This document shows positions 1 to 8,627 of a DNA stretch of 40,433 nt, piece by piece. How positions within the stretch are numbered: position 1 is the first letter of the stretch; each line of letters starts with the position of its first letter. Made by a program: the position numbers and the translations under genes. The notes beneath the pieces are model-generated. The model ran no database searches, was not told the origin of the DNA, and saw only the letters and a list, made by a program, of their open reading frames with translations. The stretch is taken from contig NZ_LIPQ01000233.1 of the NCBI RefSeq assembly GCF_001418135.1, forward strand, positions 1-40,433, read 5' to 3'. Source of the DNA: Streptomyces aureus. Lineage in GTDB: Bacteria; Actinomycetota; Actinomycetes; Streptomycetales; Streptomycetaceae.

Positions 1-462
1 CCGCTGCACCGTGGGGGAAAGTCCCGCCCGCCCGTCGGTCACGTCCCGCAGGGCCCGTACGATCTCGTCCCCGTCCGCGTCCTTGGTCAGGTACCCGCGC
101 GCCCCGGCCCGCAGCGCGGGGAACAGCGAGTCGTCGTCGGCGTAAGTGGTGAGCACCACGATCTCCGTACCGGGGTGCCGCTCACGGATCCGGCGGGTGG
201 CCTCGACACCGTCGCAACGCGGCATGCGCAGGTCCATCAGGACCACGTCGGGCGCGAGTTCGGCGGTCAGCGCGACCGCCTCCTCCCCGTCCCGGGCGGA
301 CCCGACGACCTCGACCCCGGCGAGCAGCCCGAGCAGCATCACGATCCCCTCACGCACCACGGCCTGATCGTCGGCGACCACCACCCGCACCGCCCGAGCC
401 CCCTCCCGGGAATCGACGTCCTCCGGCCGGGACAGACCCACGGCCCTCTCGTCGGCGCTCAT
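1..462 (-). CDS. NarL/FixJ-type response regulator (partial, C-terminus outside window)
   Basis: This is the cytoplasmic output protein of a two-component system. The minus-strand frame opens at ATG 462 and stays open to base 1, giving 154 residues. The visible part is a receiver domain: an acidic pair in the motif VVVADDQAVVREG, the phosphoacceptor Asp in DVVLMDLRMPRCDG, the switch Thr in IVVLTTYADD, and Lys in the motif GYLTKDA. The LuxR-type DNA-binding domain expected at the C-terminus lies beyond the window edge. A start extension of about 25 residues precedes the receiver core. The ATG overlaps the stop of the upstream sensor kinase (ATGA), so the two are translationally coupled. The signal sensed and the target genes cannot be read from the sequence. 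The family call is firm; the LuxR-type output domain is inferred from the family and from the kinase type. Confidence 0.9.
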   Translation of the reverse strand, partial: MSADERAVGLSRPEDVDSREGARAVRVVVADDQAVVREGIVMLLGLLAGVEVVGSARDGEEAVALTAELAPDVVLMDLRMPRCDGVEATRRIRERHPGTEIVVLTTYADDDSLFPALRAGARGYLTKDADGDEIVRALRDVTDGRAGLSPTVQR

Positions 463-1673
463 GCCGGCACTCGCAGCCGCACGGCGAATCCCGGCCCGTC
501 CGGCCCCGCGTCCAGACTGCCGCCGAGCAGTTCGGCTCGCTCCCTCATCCCGACCAGTCCGTACCCGGAGCCGGACGAGCCGAGCCCGTACCCCTCTCCC
601 CCGCCCTCGGCCGTGGAGGGTGGCCCGGAGTCACATATCTCCAAGGAGATCTCGTCGGTCTCGTAGGCGAACCGAATCCGGGTCCGTGCGCCGGGGGCGT
701 GCTTGCGCACGTTCGTCAGGGCCTCCTGCGCGACCCGCCGCACCGCCTGGGAGGCCTCGGCCGGCAGGCTCCGGCGCTCTCCGCTGACATCGACCTCGGC
801 ACGGTCCTGCCGGGCCAGCTCCCGCAGGTACTCCTCGACTGGCACCATGTCACCGCGCAGTGCCGACAGCGCGTGCCGGGTCTCCGCGAGCCCCTCTCTG
901 GCCATGGAGCGGGCCGAGGTGACGAGCTTGAGGACCTCGCTCCGGCCCGCACCCGCCTCGATCTGGAGCCGTGCGACCTCCAGGTGCACCATCTGGGCGG
1001 AGAGGCTGTGGGCGAGCACGTCGTGTATCTCGCGGGCGATCCTGGCTCTCTCCGCCAGCGCGGCCGACGCGGCCTCGGCCTCCCGGGCGAGCCGCTCCTG
1101 GGCGAGCAGCTGGAAACCGGCCCCGCGGGCGTGGGCGTCGAGCCGGAGCGAGTAGCCCGCGAGCAGCACGGCCCCGGTCGTGAGGCCGGCTCCCAGGATC
1201 CCGGTCTCGTCCGCCTCCACGAAGCCGGGGACGAGCACGGCCACGGTGGCCAGGGCGAAGGGCAGCGGCAGCCGTTCCATCGCCATGATCGAGACGACTA
1301 TCCACATCACGGTCGCGGGCGTGGGCGCCCCGGCCGCGTAGGCCCCGAGGCCGCACAGGGCTATCACCCCGAGCAGCCCCAGCGAGGCCGCGGGCCGGTG
1401 GTCGAGGGTCGTGTGGTGGTAGCCGAGCGCCGCCGCCACACAGAGCCCGAAGCCGAGGGGAGGCAGCGGCGCGTACCAGCCGTCGAACCCTCCCGAGGTG
1501 TAGCAGCCGGCGAGCACCCAGACGCTCAGGGCCGTGATCATGCTGTAGTCCAGGATGATCCGGCCCCGGGGTACTCCCAGCCGGGTGAGCGCCTCCCGCG
1601 AGGGCCAGGAGCTCCAGGAGCCTTCCTGGGCCGTACCGGTCCTCGCGTCCGCCCGCTCGCGCTTCTCGTTCAC
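459..1673 (-). CDS. Two-component sensor histidine kinase, HisKA_3 family
   Basis: A 404-residue membrane sensor kinase that should phosphorylate the adjacent response regulator. The N-terminal half (about residues 38-180) is hydrophobic, with about five or six membrane segments and no large extracellular domain. The dimerization/phosphoacceptor box is at about 208-230, with the phosphorylated His at 217 in the motif ARIAREIHDVLAHSLS. The N-box (QEALTNVRKHA, about 316-326) and a C-terminal GYGLVGMRERAELLGG motif form the HATPase domain. A glycine/serine-rich insertion sits just before the G-box. The GTG start at 1673 is chosen because a strong GGAGGGG ribosome site lies six bases upstream. 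The stop overlaps the regulator start by four bases. It lies downstream of parE but a strong hairpin separates them, so it probably has its own promoter. Confidence 0.93.
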   Translation of the reverse strand: MNEKRERADARTGTAQEGSWSSWPSREALTRLGVPRGRIILDYSMITALSVWVLAGCYTSGGFDGWYAPLPPLGFGLCVAAALGYHHTTLDHRPAASLGLLGVIALCGLGAYAAGAPTPATVMWIVVSIMAMERLPLPFALATVAVLVPGFVEADETGILGAGLTTGAVLLAGYSLRLDAHARGAGFQLLAQERLAREAEAASAALAERARIAREIHDVLAHSLSAQMVHLEVARLQIEAGAGRSEVLKLVTSARSMAREGLAETRHALSALRGDMVPVEEYLRELARQDRAEVDVSGERRSLPAEASQAVRRVAQEALTNVRKHAPGARTRIRFAYETDEISLEICDSGPPSTAEGGGEGYGLGSSGSGYGLVGMRERAELLGGSLDAGPDGPGFAVRLRVPA

Positions 1674-1728
1674 GCCTGTCCCCCTCCGTCACCTCAATGC
1701 TACGGAGAGTCGAAGGGGGTGTGATCGG

Positions 1729-1761
1729 CCCGTGGGTGGAGCGTGTGGCTCCACCCACGGG
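1729..1761 (-). terminator. Hairpin terminator after parE
   Basis: A perfect 13-bp inverted repeat (1729-1741 with 1749-1761) with a 7-nt loop starts 10 bp past the parE stop codon and lies upstream of the kinase start. There is no clear U-tract, as is usual for Streptomyces terminators. Confidence 0.75.
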
Positions 1762-1770
1762 TGGAGCGCC

Positions 1771-3888
1771 TCAGGCGTCGATGCGCGAGCGGTCGAGGGT
1801 CGCCGCGGAGCCGGTGATGAACTCCTTGCGGGGCGCCACGTCGTTGCCCATGAGGAGGTCGAAGACCTGCTCCGCCGCGTCCAGGTCGCCGATGTTGATC
1901 CGGCGCAGGGTGCGGTGACGCGGGTCCATCGTGGTCTCCGCGAGCTGGTCGGCGTCCATCTCGCCCAGACCCTTGTAGCGCTGGATGGAGTCCTTGTAGC
2001 GCACTCCCTTGCGCTGGTACTCCAGCAGGGTCTGGCGCAGCTCGTTGTCCGAGTACGTGTAGACGTACTTGTCCTGGCCCTTCTTGGGCTGGACGAGCTC
2101 GATCCGGTGCAGCGGGGGCACGGCGGCGAAGACCCGCCCGGCCTCGACCATCGGCCGCATGTAGCGCTGGAAGAGCGTCAGCAGCAGACAGCGGATGTGG
2201 GCGCCGTCGACGTCGGCGTCGACCAGGAGGACGATCTTCCCGTAACGGGCCGCGTCGATGTCGAAGGTGCGACCCGATCCCGCTCCTATGACCTGGATGA
2301 TCGCCCCGCACTCGGCGTTCTTCAGCATGTCCGAGACGGACGACTTCTGGACGTTGAGAATCTTGCCGCGGATCGGCAGCAGGGCCTGGAACTCGCTGTT
2401 GCGGGCGAGCTTGGCCGTACCGAGGGCCGAGTCCCCCTCGACGATGAAGAGCTCGCTGCGCTCCACGTCGTCGCTGCGGCAGTCGGCCAGCTTCGCCGGC
2501 AACGAGGAGGACTCCAGCGCGGTCTTCCTGCGCTGCGCCTCCTTGTGCTGGCGGGCGGCGATGCGCGTCCGGGCGGCGGCGACGGCCTTGTCCAGGACGG
2601 CACGGGCCTGCGCCTTGGCGTCCCGCTTGGTCGAGGTGAGGAAGGCCTTGAGCTCCTTCGCGACCACGTTCGCCACGATCCGGCGGGCCGCGGACGTACC
2701 GAGGACCTCCTTGGTCTGCCCCTCGAACTGCGGCTCGGCGAGGCGGACCGTCACGACCGCCGTGAGGCCCTCCAGGGCGTCGTCCTTGACGATGTCGTCC
2801 TCGGCGACGCGCAGCATCTTCGAGGAGCGCAGCACCTCGTTCACGGTCTTGGTGACGGCCTGCTCGAAGCCCGAGACGTGGGTGCCGCCCTTGGGCGTGG
2901 CGATGATGTTGACGAAGGACTTGACCGTGCTGTCGTAGCCGGTGCCCCAGCGAAGGGCGACGTCGACGGCGAGCTCACGGGTGACCTCGGTCGGCGTCAT
3001 GTGGCCACGCTCGTCGAGGACCGGGACGGTCTCCTTGAAGGTGCCCTGGCCGGTCAGGCGCTGGATGTCGCAGACGGCCTTGTCCTGCGCGAGGTACTCG
3101 CAGAACTCGCTGATGCCGCCGTCGAAGCGGAAGGTCTCCTCGCTCTTGCCGATCCCCGCGAGGTCCCGCTCGTCGCGGACGACGATGGTGAGGCCGGGCA
3201 CGAGGAAGGCGGTCTGCCGGGCGCGCTGGTGCAGCGTCTCCAGGGAGAGCTTGGCGTCCTTGAGGAAGATCTGCCGGTCCGCCCAGTAGCGCACGCGCGT
3301 GCCGGTGCGGGTCTTGGGGACGCGCTTGCCCTTGCGCAGGCCGTTGCCCGGATCGAAGGGGCTGTCGGGGCCCTGCTCCGTGAAGATGCCCGGCACACCC
3401 CGGCGGAAGCTGATCGAGTGCGTGGCACTGTTCCGGTCGACCTCGACGTCGAGGCGGGCCGACAGCGCGTTGACCACGGAGGCGCCGACGCCGTGCAGAC
3501 CGCCGGACGCGGCGTACGATCCGCCGCCGAACTTTCCGCCGGCGTGCAGCTTGGTCATGACGACCTCGACTCCGGAGAGTCCGGTCTTCGGCTCCACGTC
3601 GACCGGGATGCCCCGGCCGTTGTCCTGGACCTCGACGGAGCCGTCGTCGTGGAGGACGACCTCGATGTGGTCGCAATAGCCCCCGAGGGCCTCGTCGACG
3701 GAGTTGTCGATGATCTCCCAGATGCAGTGCATCAGGCCGCGGCTGTCGGTGGACCCGATGTACATACCGGGGCGCTTGCGGACCGCTTCGAGCCCTTCGA
3801 GTACGAGCAGGTGCCGCGCGGTGTAGTTGGAAGCGTCACGGTCTGCGGTCAGCAGCGCACTGGACGGCACGGACGTTTCGGCGGTCAC
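1771..3888 (-). CDS. parE: Type IIA topoisomerase ATPase/TOPRIM subunit (ParE/GyrB2)
   Basis: The 705-residue B subunit of the second type IIA topoisomerase, expected to pair with a ParC/GyrA-like subunit encoded elsewhere to decatenate and relax DNA. GHKL ATPase motifs are EIIDNSVDEALGG (58-70), DNGRGIPVDV (89-98) and ASGGLHGVGASVVNALS (127-143). The QTK loop is at 391-393. The TOPRIM domain has Glu484 in FIVEGDSALG and Asp557/Asp559 in LLVDADVDG, with RYKGLGEMDADQL near the C-terminus. GTG 3888 is preferred over upstream in-frame codons because a GAGGAG site lies seven bases upstream and the conserved N-terminus starts here. There is no GyrB-type insertion. In S. coelicolor this locus is annotated gyrB2/parE while the true gyrB lies near oriC (established knowledge). 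The assignment of ParE over GyrB rests on locus and length, not on a distinguishing residue. Confidence 0.93.
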   Translation of the reverse strand: MTAETSVPSSALLTADRDASNYTARHLLVLEGLEAVRKRPGMYIGSTDSRGLMHCIWEIIDNSVDEALGGYCDHIEVVLHDDGSVEVQDNGRGIPVDVEPKTGLSGVEVVMTKLHAGGKFGGGSYAASGGLHGVGASVVNALSARLDVEVDRNSATHSISFRRGVPGIFTEQGPDSPFDPGNGLRKGKRVPKTRTGTRVRYWADRQIFLKDAKLSLETLHQRARQTAFLVPGLTIVVRDERDLAGIGKSEETFRFDGGISEFCEYLAQDKAVCDIQRLTGQGTFKETVPVLDERGHMTPTEVTRELAVDVALRWGTGYDSTVKSFVNIIATPKGGTHVSGFEQAVTKTVNEVLRSSKMLRVAEDDIVKDDALEGLTAVVTVRLAEPQFEGQTKEVLGTSAARRIVANVVAKELKAFLTSTKRDAKAQARAVLDKAVAAARTRIAARQHKEAQRRKTALESSSLPAKLADCRSDDVERSELFIVEGDSALGTAKLARNSEFQALLPIRGKILNVQKSSVSDMLKNAECGAIIQVIGAGSGRTFDIDAARYGKIVLLVDADVDGAHIRCLLLTLFQRYMRPMVEAGRVFAAVPPLHRIELVQPKKGQDKYVYTYSDNELRQTLLEYQRKGVRYKDSIQRYKGLGEMDADQLAETTMDPRHRTLRRINIGDLDAAEQVFDLLMGNDVAPRKEFITGSAATLDRSRIDA

Positions 3889-4321
3889 GCGGTTCGCTCC
3901 TCGCTGAATTTGAAATCTGGCCCAGTGGGGGTAAGGCCCGGCGTCGGTCACCCGTCAGAGGGTACCGATGCCTGGTAGAGCCGTTGTTACGCCACCCTCC
4001 CCGATTCTTCATGCTAGACCAGCGTCGCATGGGTGTTCGATCCCTCGATGGGGTGACGTGAACATCACGTTCCCTTCCGCGCATGAACCATTTAGGCTCC
4101 GGGCACGTCCTCATGAACAACCGGCAACCACGCCGGGGGGACCGACCACCACAAGCAACGCGAAATCCGTAGAGCGACGCAATACGGCTCATTCGCCGCC
4201 AACCGGCAGCAGACAGCCACCTGCGAAGAAGTTTGAAGGAAAAGCCGCGAGCGGGAACGTTTTCGGCCTGGTTGGATGTTGACCCTGGTACGACAGCTCG
4301 TCGAGCTAGAGAAGAGGCGAC
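3889..4321. other. Divergent intergenic region between parE and the DUF7455-like gene
   Basis: 433 bp without a gene. It must hold the promoters for parE (leftward) and the small zinc-finger-like gene (rightward), but no convincing -35/-10 pair was identified for either. Its local AT content is higher than the flanking coding DNA around 4070-4290. Two perfect dyads stand out: ACGTGA-ACA-TCACGT at 4056-4070, mid-spacer, and AGCTCG-T-CGAGCT at 4295-4307, just upstream of the ribosome site of the small gene. Both could be operators; neither matches a regulator I recognise. Confidence 0.5.
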
Positions 4322-4552
4322 GTGACTACTGTTCTGACCCCCGCGAGCCCCCTGACGGCCGCTGACCGTTGCGACCGCTGCGGCGCCCAGGCTTACCTGC
4401 GTGTCGTCCTGACCAGCGGAGGTGACTTGCTCTTCTGCGCCCACCACGGACGTAAGTTCGAGCCGGAACTCAAGAAGATCGCCGTTGAGATACAGGATGA
4501 GACGGACCGCCTGACGGACGTGCCGGCCCGCACGCAGGGCGACGACCACTGA
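4322..4552 (+). CDS. Small zinc-finger-like protein, DUF7455 family
   Basis: A 76-residue protein of unknown function that is widely conserved in actinobacteria. It has a metal-site pattern: Cys17-x-x-Cys20 (RCDRCGAQAY) and Cys39-x-His41-His42 (FCAHHGRKF), followed by an amphipathic, acidic C-terminal helix (about 46-66). It looks like a single zinc ribbon with no signal peptide or membrane segment, so it is presumably cytoplasmic. GTG 4322 is supported by a GAAGAGG ribosome site at 4312-4318. It is divergent from parE and convergent with the serine protease gene, so it is a single-gene unit. The DUF7455 name is from memory of the family pattern. Zinc binding is inferred; no role is proposed. 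Confidence 0.85.
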   Translation: MTTVLTPASPLTAADRCDRCGAQAYLRVVLTSGGDLLFCAHHGRKFEPELKKIAVEIQDETDRLTDVPARTQGDDH

Positions 4553-4596
4553 CGTCTCGCATCCACGACGAGCCCAGATCCGGCCAATGACCGGAC

Positions 4597-4640
4597 AACG
4601 GGCGGCCACCACCCGCATTCCGAGGGGGTGGCCGCCCGTT
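4597..4640. terminator. Bidirectional terminator between convergent genes
   Basis: A 14-bp perfect inverted repeat (4597-4610 with 4627-4640, core CGGGCGGCCACC) with a 16-nt loop lies between the converging zinc-finger-like gene and the serine protease gene. It should serve both strands. Confidence 0.75.
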
Positions 4641-4666
4641 CGCGTACCGCCACTGTCCGCCGTGGA

Positions 4667-5485
4667 TCAGAAGCTCTCCGGCAGCACCGCCGAGACGCGG
4701 GTGTAGACCCCCGGGTTCTCCGCCTGCCCACAGCCGCTGCCCCAGGACACCAGGCCGACAAGGAGCCCCTTCGCCACGAGCGGGCCTCCGCTGTCGCCCT
4801 GGCAGGCGTCCCTGCCGCCGCGCGGGTCGCCCGCGCACAGCATCGTGTCGCCCCGATAGGGGACGCCGAACCCTCCCGGGTACGCGCGCTCGCACGCGCT
4901 GTCCGGCAGCACCTGGACCCGCGCCGTCCGCAGCGTGGAGGCGTAGGTCCCGTTGCCGGTCGTGTCGCCCCAGCCGTAGACGTCCGCCTCCGCGCCGGGC
5001 GTGTACGCCGCGTCTCCCGTGCGGGCGACGCCGATGACGTACGACTGCGGCAGCGCGCTCACCAGCGTCAGTACCGCGAGGTCGCCCGAGTTCGTCGTCG
5101 GGTCGTAGTCGGGATTGACCCAGGTGTCCGAGATCCGCACCTCCTGCCCGCCCTGCCCGCGCAGCGCGGCGCGGCCCGCGATGACCACGAAGTCGCGCAC
5201 CTCCCACGGCTCGCCGCCGAGGACCTCACGTCCCAGGCAGTGGGCCGCCGTGAGCACCTTGGTCGGCGCCACGAGCACGCCGCCGCAGAACTGCCCCGCG
5301 CGCGTACCCCCGAACCGGTCACGGCTGGACAGCGCCACGACCCAGGGCGCTTCAGTGATCTGGGCCTGCCGGCCGCCCACCACGACGCTGTCGGCGGCCA
5401 CGGGTGCGGCCGTGGCCAGCTGCCCCGCCGCCGCCGCGATCAGGCCCAGAGCACCCGTCAATGCTCGGGTGAGGGAACCACGCAT
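4667..5485 (-). CDS. Secreted trypsin-like serine protease (S1 family)
   Basis: A 272-residue chymotrypsin-fold protease, probably secreted. Residues 1-31 form a signal peptide: basic MRGSLTR, an alanine/leucine-rich core and an Ala-x-Ala-like site near APVAADS. The mature chain begins close to VVVGG, the position of the activated N-terminus in this family, with little or no propeptide. The catalytic triad is visible: His82 in LTAAHC, Asp135 in SGDLAVL and Ser232 in CQGDSGGP. Asp226, six residues before Ser232, is at the S1-pocket position that gives Arg/Lys specificity. Cysteine pairs are placed as in trypsins. The ATG at 5485 is followed by a typical signal sequence. The gene follows hrdB on the same strand but is isolated by a strong hairpin. 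Physiological substrates are unknown. Confidence 0.93.
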   Translation of the reverse strand: MRGSLTRALTGALGLIAAAAGQLATAAPVAADSVVVGGRQAQITEAPWVVALSSRDRFGGTRAGQFCGGVLVAPTKVLTAAHCLGREVLGGEPWEVRDFVVIAGRAALRGQGGQEVRISDTWVNPDYDPTTNSGDLAVLTLVSALPQSYVIGVARTGDAAYTPGAEADVYGWGDTTGNGTYASTLRTARVQVLPDSACERAYPGGFGVPYRGDTMLCAGDPRGGRDACQGDSGGPLVAKGLLVGLVSWGSGCGQAENPGVYTRVSAVLPESF

Positions 5486-5566
5486 GGAGCCTCCTGACTC
5501 TCCGGTGATGTCGCTTCACCCAGAGTCCAGCACACGGCCGCGCGGTGCATCCCGCGCGCAGCCGGA

Positions 5567-5597
5567 GGGCCCGGCTCCCCCTCGGGGAACCGGGCCC
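5567..5597 (-). terminator. hrdB terminator
   Basis: A long stem (5567-5580 with 5584-5597, GGGCCCGGCTCCCC against GGGGAACCGGGCCC) with a 3-nt loop. The one non-complementary pair is C/A on the plus strand but becomes a G-U wobble in minus-strand RNA. The fold is therefore uninterrupted only for the leftward hrdB transcript, which fits its position 58 bp past the hrdB stop. Confidence 0.8.
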
Positions 5598-5654
5598 TTC
5601 CGCGTACCGCTCCTGACTCGCGTCCGCCACTCTCGCGGACTGCCGAGGTACGGA

Positions 5655-7202
<1,548 letters not shown>

Positions 7203-7579
7203 GAACAACCTCTCGGAACGATGGAAACGGCTTCCGGCCCCGCCCTGGAGGGCTGGAGCCGACGACCGTCGACGGGGAATGTGCCGACGGCGCGGGCTGG
7301 ACCGGGGAACTGCACAGCGCCTCCATCGGCTGCTGTATTCCTTCCTCGGCTGTCACCTCTTAGGTCATCGCACGGCTCGGAGGAGTGTTACGCCCAATCT
7401 TCGTGGCCCGAGTCACACCTCATGTGCGACAAACCACCGCAGAGGGATATATCAGCGTACATTCACGCCGCCGGAATCCTGGCACCGGCCGGGGAAACCC
7501 TTCCGGGCTCCCCGGGCGGTGCTCGGATCCGGCGGCGCGCGACGTCCACACCTCCGCGCTCCCGGCCACGGCCCGCGGG
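7203..7579. other. whiH-hrdB spacer and long hrdB leader
   Basis: 377 bp without a gene between the whiH stop and the hrdB start, both on the minus strand. It contains the candidate hrdB promoter at 7365-7391, so the hrdB mRNA would have a leader of about 155 nt. No clear terminator hairpin follows whiH. I see no riboswitch motif in the leader. Confidence 0.5.
7365..7391 (-). promoter_or_regulatory. Candidate hrdB promoter of ShbA (ECF sigma) type
   Basis: Read leftward, GTAAC (7391-7387) and CGATGA (7370-7365) are separated by 16 bp. This resembles the -35/-10 pair I recall for hrdB promoters driven by the ECF sigma factor ShbA in Streptomyces. The implied transcription start is near 7358. 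The match is by eye and the consensus is from memory. Confidence 0.5.
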
Positions 7580-8467
7580 TCAGTGTTCGCGGGGGGCGGG
7601 AACGACGCGCTCCACCTCGGGGTGGACCGTGAGCAGGGCGCGCATGGCCGCCTCGGCCCCGAGGGCGTCGCCCGCGGCGAGCGCGTCCACGATCCGTGCG
7701 TGGTGCGCGAGACAGGCCTCGCTCGGGCGGTCGCAGCCCGTGACGGGACCGCCGGACACCTGGAGCGCCGCGCCGACGATGCCGGAGAGGTGCTCCAGCA
7801 TGCGGTTCCCGGCGAGCTGGATGAGGAGCGAGTGGAACTCGGTGTCGGCGCGGGAGAACGTGATGCCGTCCCCCTGGGCGAACGCGTGGCCCATGATCTC
7901 GACCATGTCGGCGAGACGCTGCTGCACGTCCTCGCGACCGTGCCCGGCGGCCAGGCGGGCGGCCAGGGGCTCGATCGTCCAGCGGAGCTCGTTCAGCTCA
8001 CGGCGCTGGTTGTCGCGCTGCGGGCCGAAGGCGCGCCACTCGATGATGTCGGGGTCGAGGAGGTTCCAGTCACTGACGGGCCTGACGCGGGTGCCGACGT
8101 TCGGGCGGGCGCTGACGAGCCCCTTGGCCTCGAGCACGCGCAGCGATTCGCGGACGACGGTGCGCGAGACCTCGAACCGCTGACCGATCTCCTCGGGGAC
8201 GAGCGGACGGTCGGCGCCGAGATCGCCGGAGACGATCATCTGGCCGAGCTGCTGGACGAGCTGGCCGTGCAGCCCGCGCCCCCGGTTGCCGGCGCTGCGG
8301 CGGCCGACGCGGCCCAGGTCGGTGTCCACCCCCTCCCAGGAGGGCGGGCCCACGCGGCCGGCGGCGGGCGCCTCCGCGTAGGGGTAGCGGTCGAGATCGC
8401 CCGGGGCGCCGACGCCGGAGTCGACGGAGCGGGCGGCGGTCATCATGGTGTGCGCAAGGGTACTCAC
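7580..8467 (-). CDS. whiH: GntR-family sporulation regulator WhiH
   Basis: A 295-residue GntR/FadR-type transcription factor. In S. coelicolor, WhiH acts late in aerial hyphae and is needed for proper sporulation septation (established knowledge; identity here rests on family plus position next to hrdB). Residues 1-60 are a variable, probably disordered arm. Residues 65-130 form the winged helix: LVQQLGQMIVSGDLGADRPLVPEEIGQRFEVSR, then ESLRVLEAKGLV and the wing PNVGTRVRP. Residues about 140-280 are an all-helical FCD ligand-binding domain, with RADTEFHSLLI and AHHARIVDALAAGD as typical motifs; its Asp/His residues suggest a metal or carboxylate ligand. GTG 8467 is chosen over the longer upstream frame because AAAGGA precedes it by five bases and the N-terminus MSTLAxTMM matches WhiH from memory. 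It has its own promoter region. Confidence 0.88.
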   Translation of the reverse strand: MSTLAHTMMTAARSVDSGVGAPGDLDRYPYAEAPAAGRVGPPSWEGVDTDLGRVGRRSAGNRGRGLHGQLVQQLGQMIVSGDLGADRPLVPEEIGQRFEVSRTVVRESLRVLEAKGLVSARPNVGTRVRPVSDWNLLDPDIIEWRAFGPQRDNQRRELNELRWTIEPLAARLAAGHGREDVQQRLADMVEIMGHAFAQGDGITFSRADTEFHSLLIQLAGNRMLEHLSGIVGAALQVSGGPVTGCDRPSEACLAHHARIVDALAAGDALGAEAAMRALLTVHPEVERVVPAPREH

Positions 8468-8558
8468 GCATCCTTTGTCGGCGCTGCTTCCGTGACCCTT
8501 GAGGTCTTTGGTGAAAAGCACACGAAAGGGTGATCGGCACCCCCTACACAATTGACGA

Positions 8559-8586
8559 TTAATCGGACATAGCAGGCAGCTTTCAA
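8559..8586 (-). promoter_or_regulatory. Candidate sigma-WhiG-type promoter for whiH
   Basis: Read leftward, TTGAAA (8586-8581) and CCGATTAA (8566-8559) are 14 bp apart. They resemble the FliA/WhiG pattern TAAA-N15-GCCGATAA with one extra base in the -10 and a short spacer. WhiG dependence of whiH is established for S. coelicolor. A perfect 10-bp palindrome CGATTAATCG overlaps the -10 and could be an autoregulatory operator. Confidence 0.4.
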
Positions 8587-8627
8587 GGGAGTTGACCGCG
8601 AACCGGAACCTTTAGGTCCGAAAGTGA

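Noticed and set aside
1555-3978. 807-residue open frame antisense to parE (plus strand)
   Set aside because: It mirrors the complete topoisomerase on the other strand. High GC leaves antisense frames open; no recognisable family or ribosome site.
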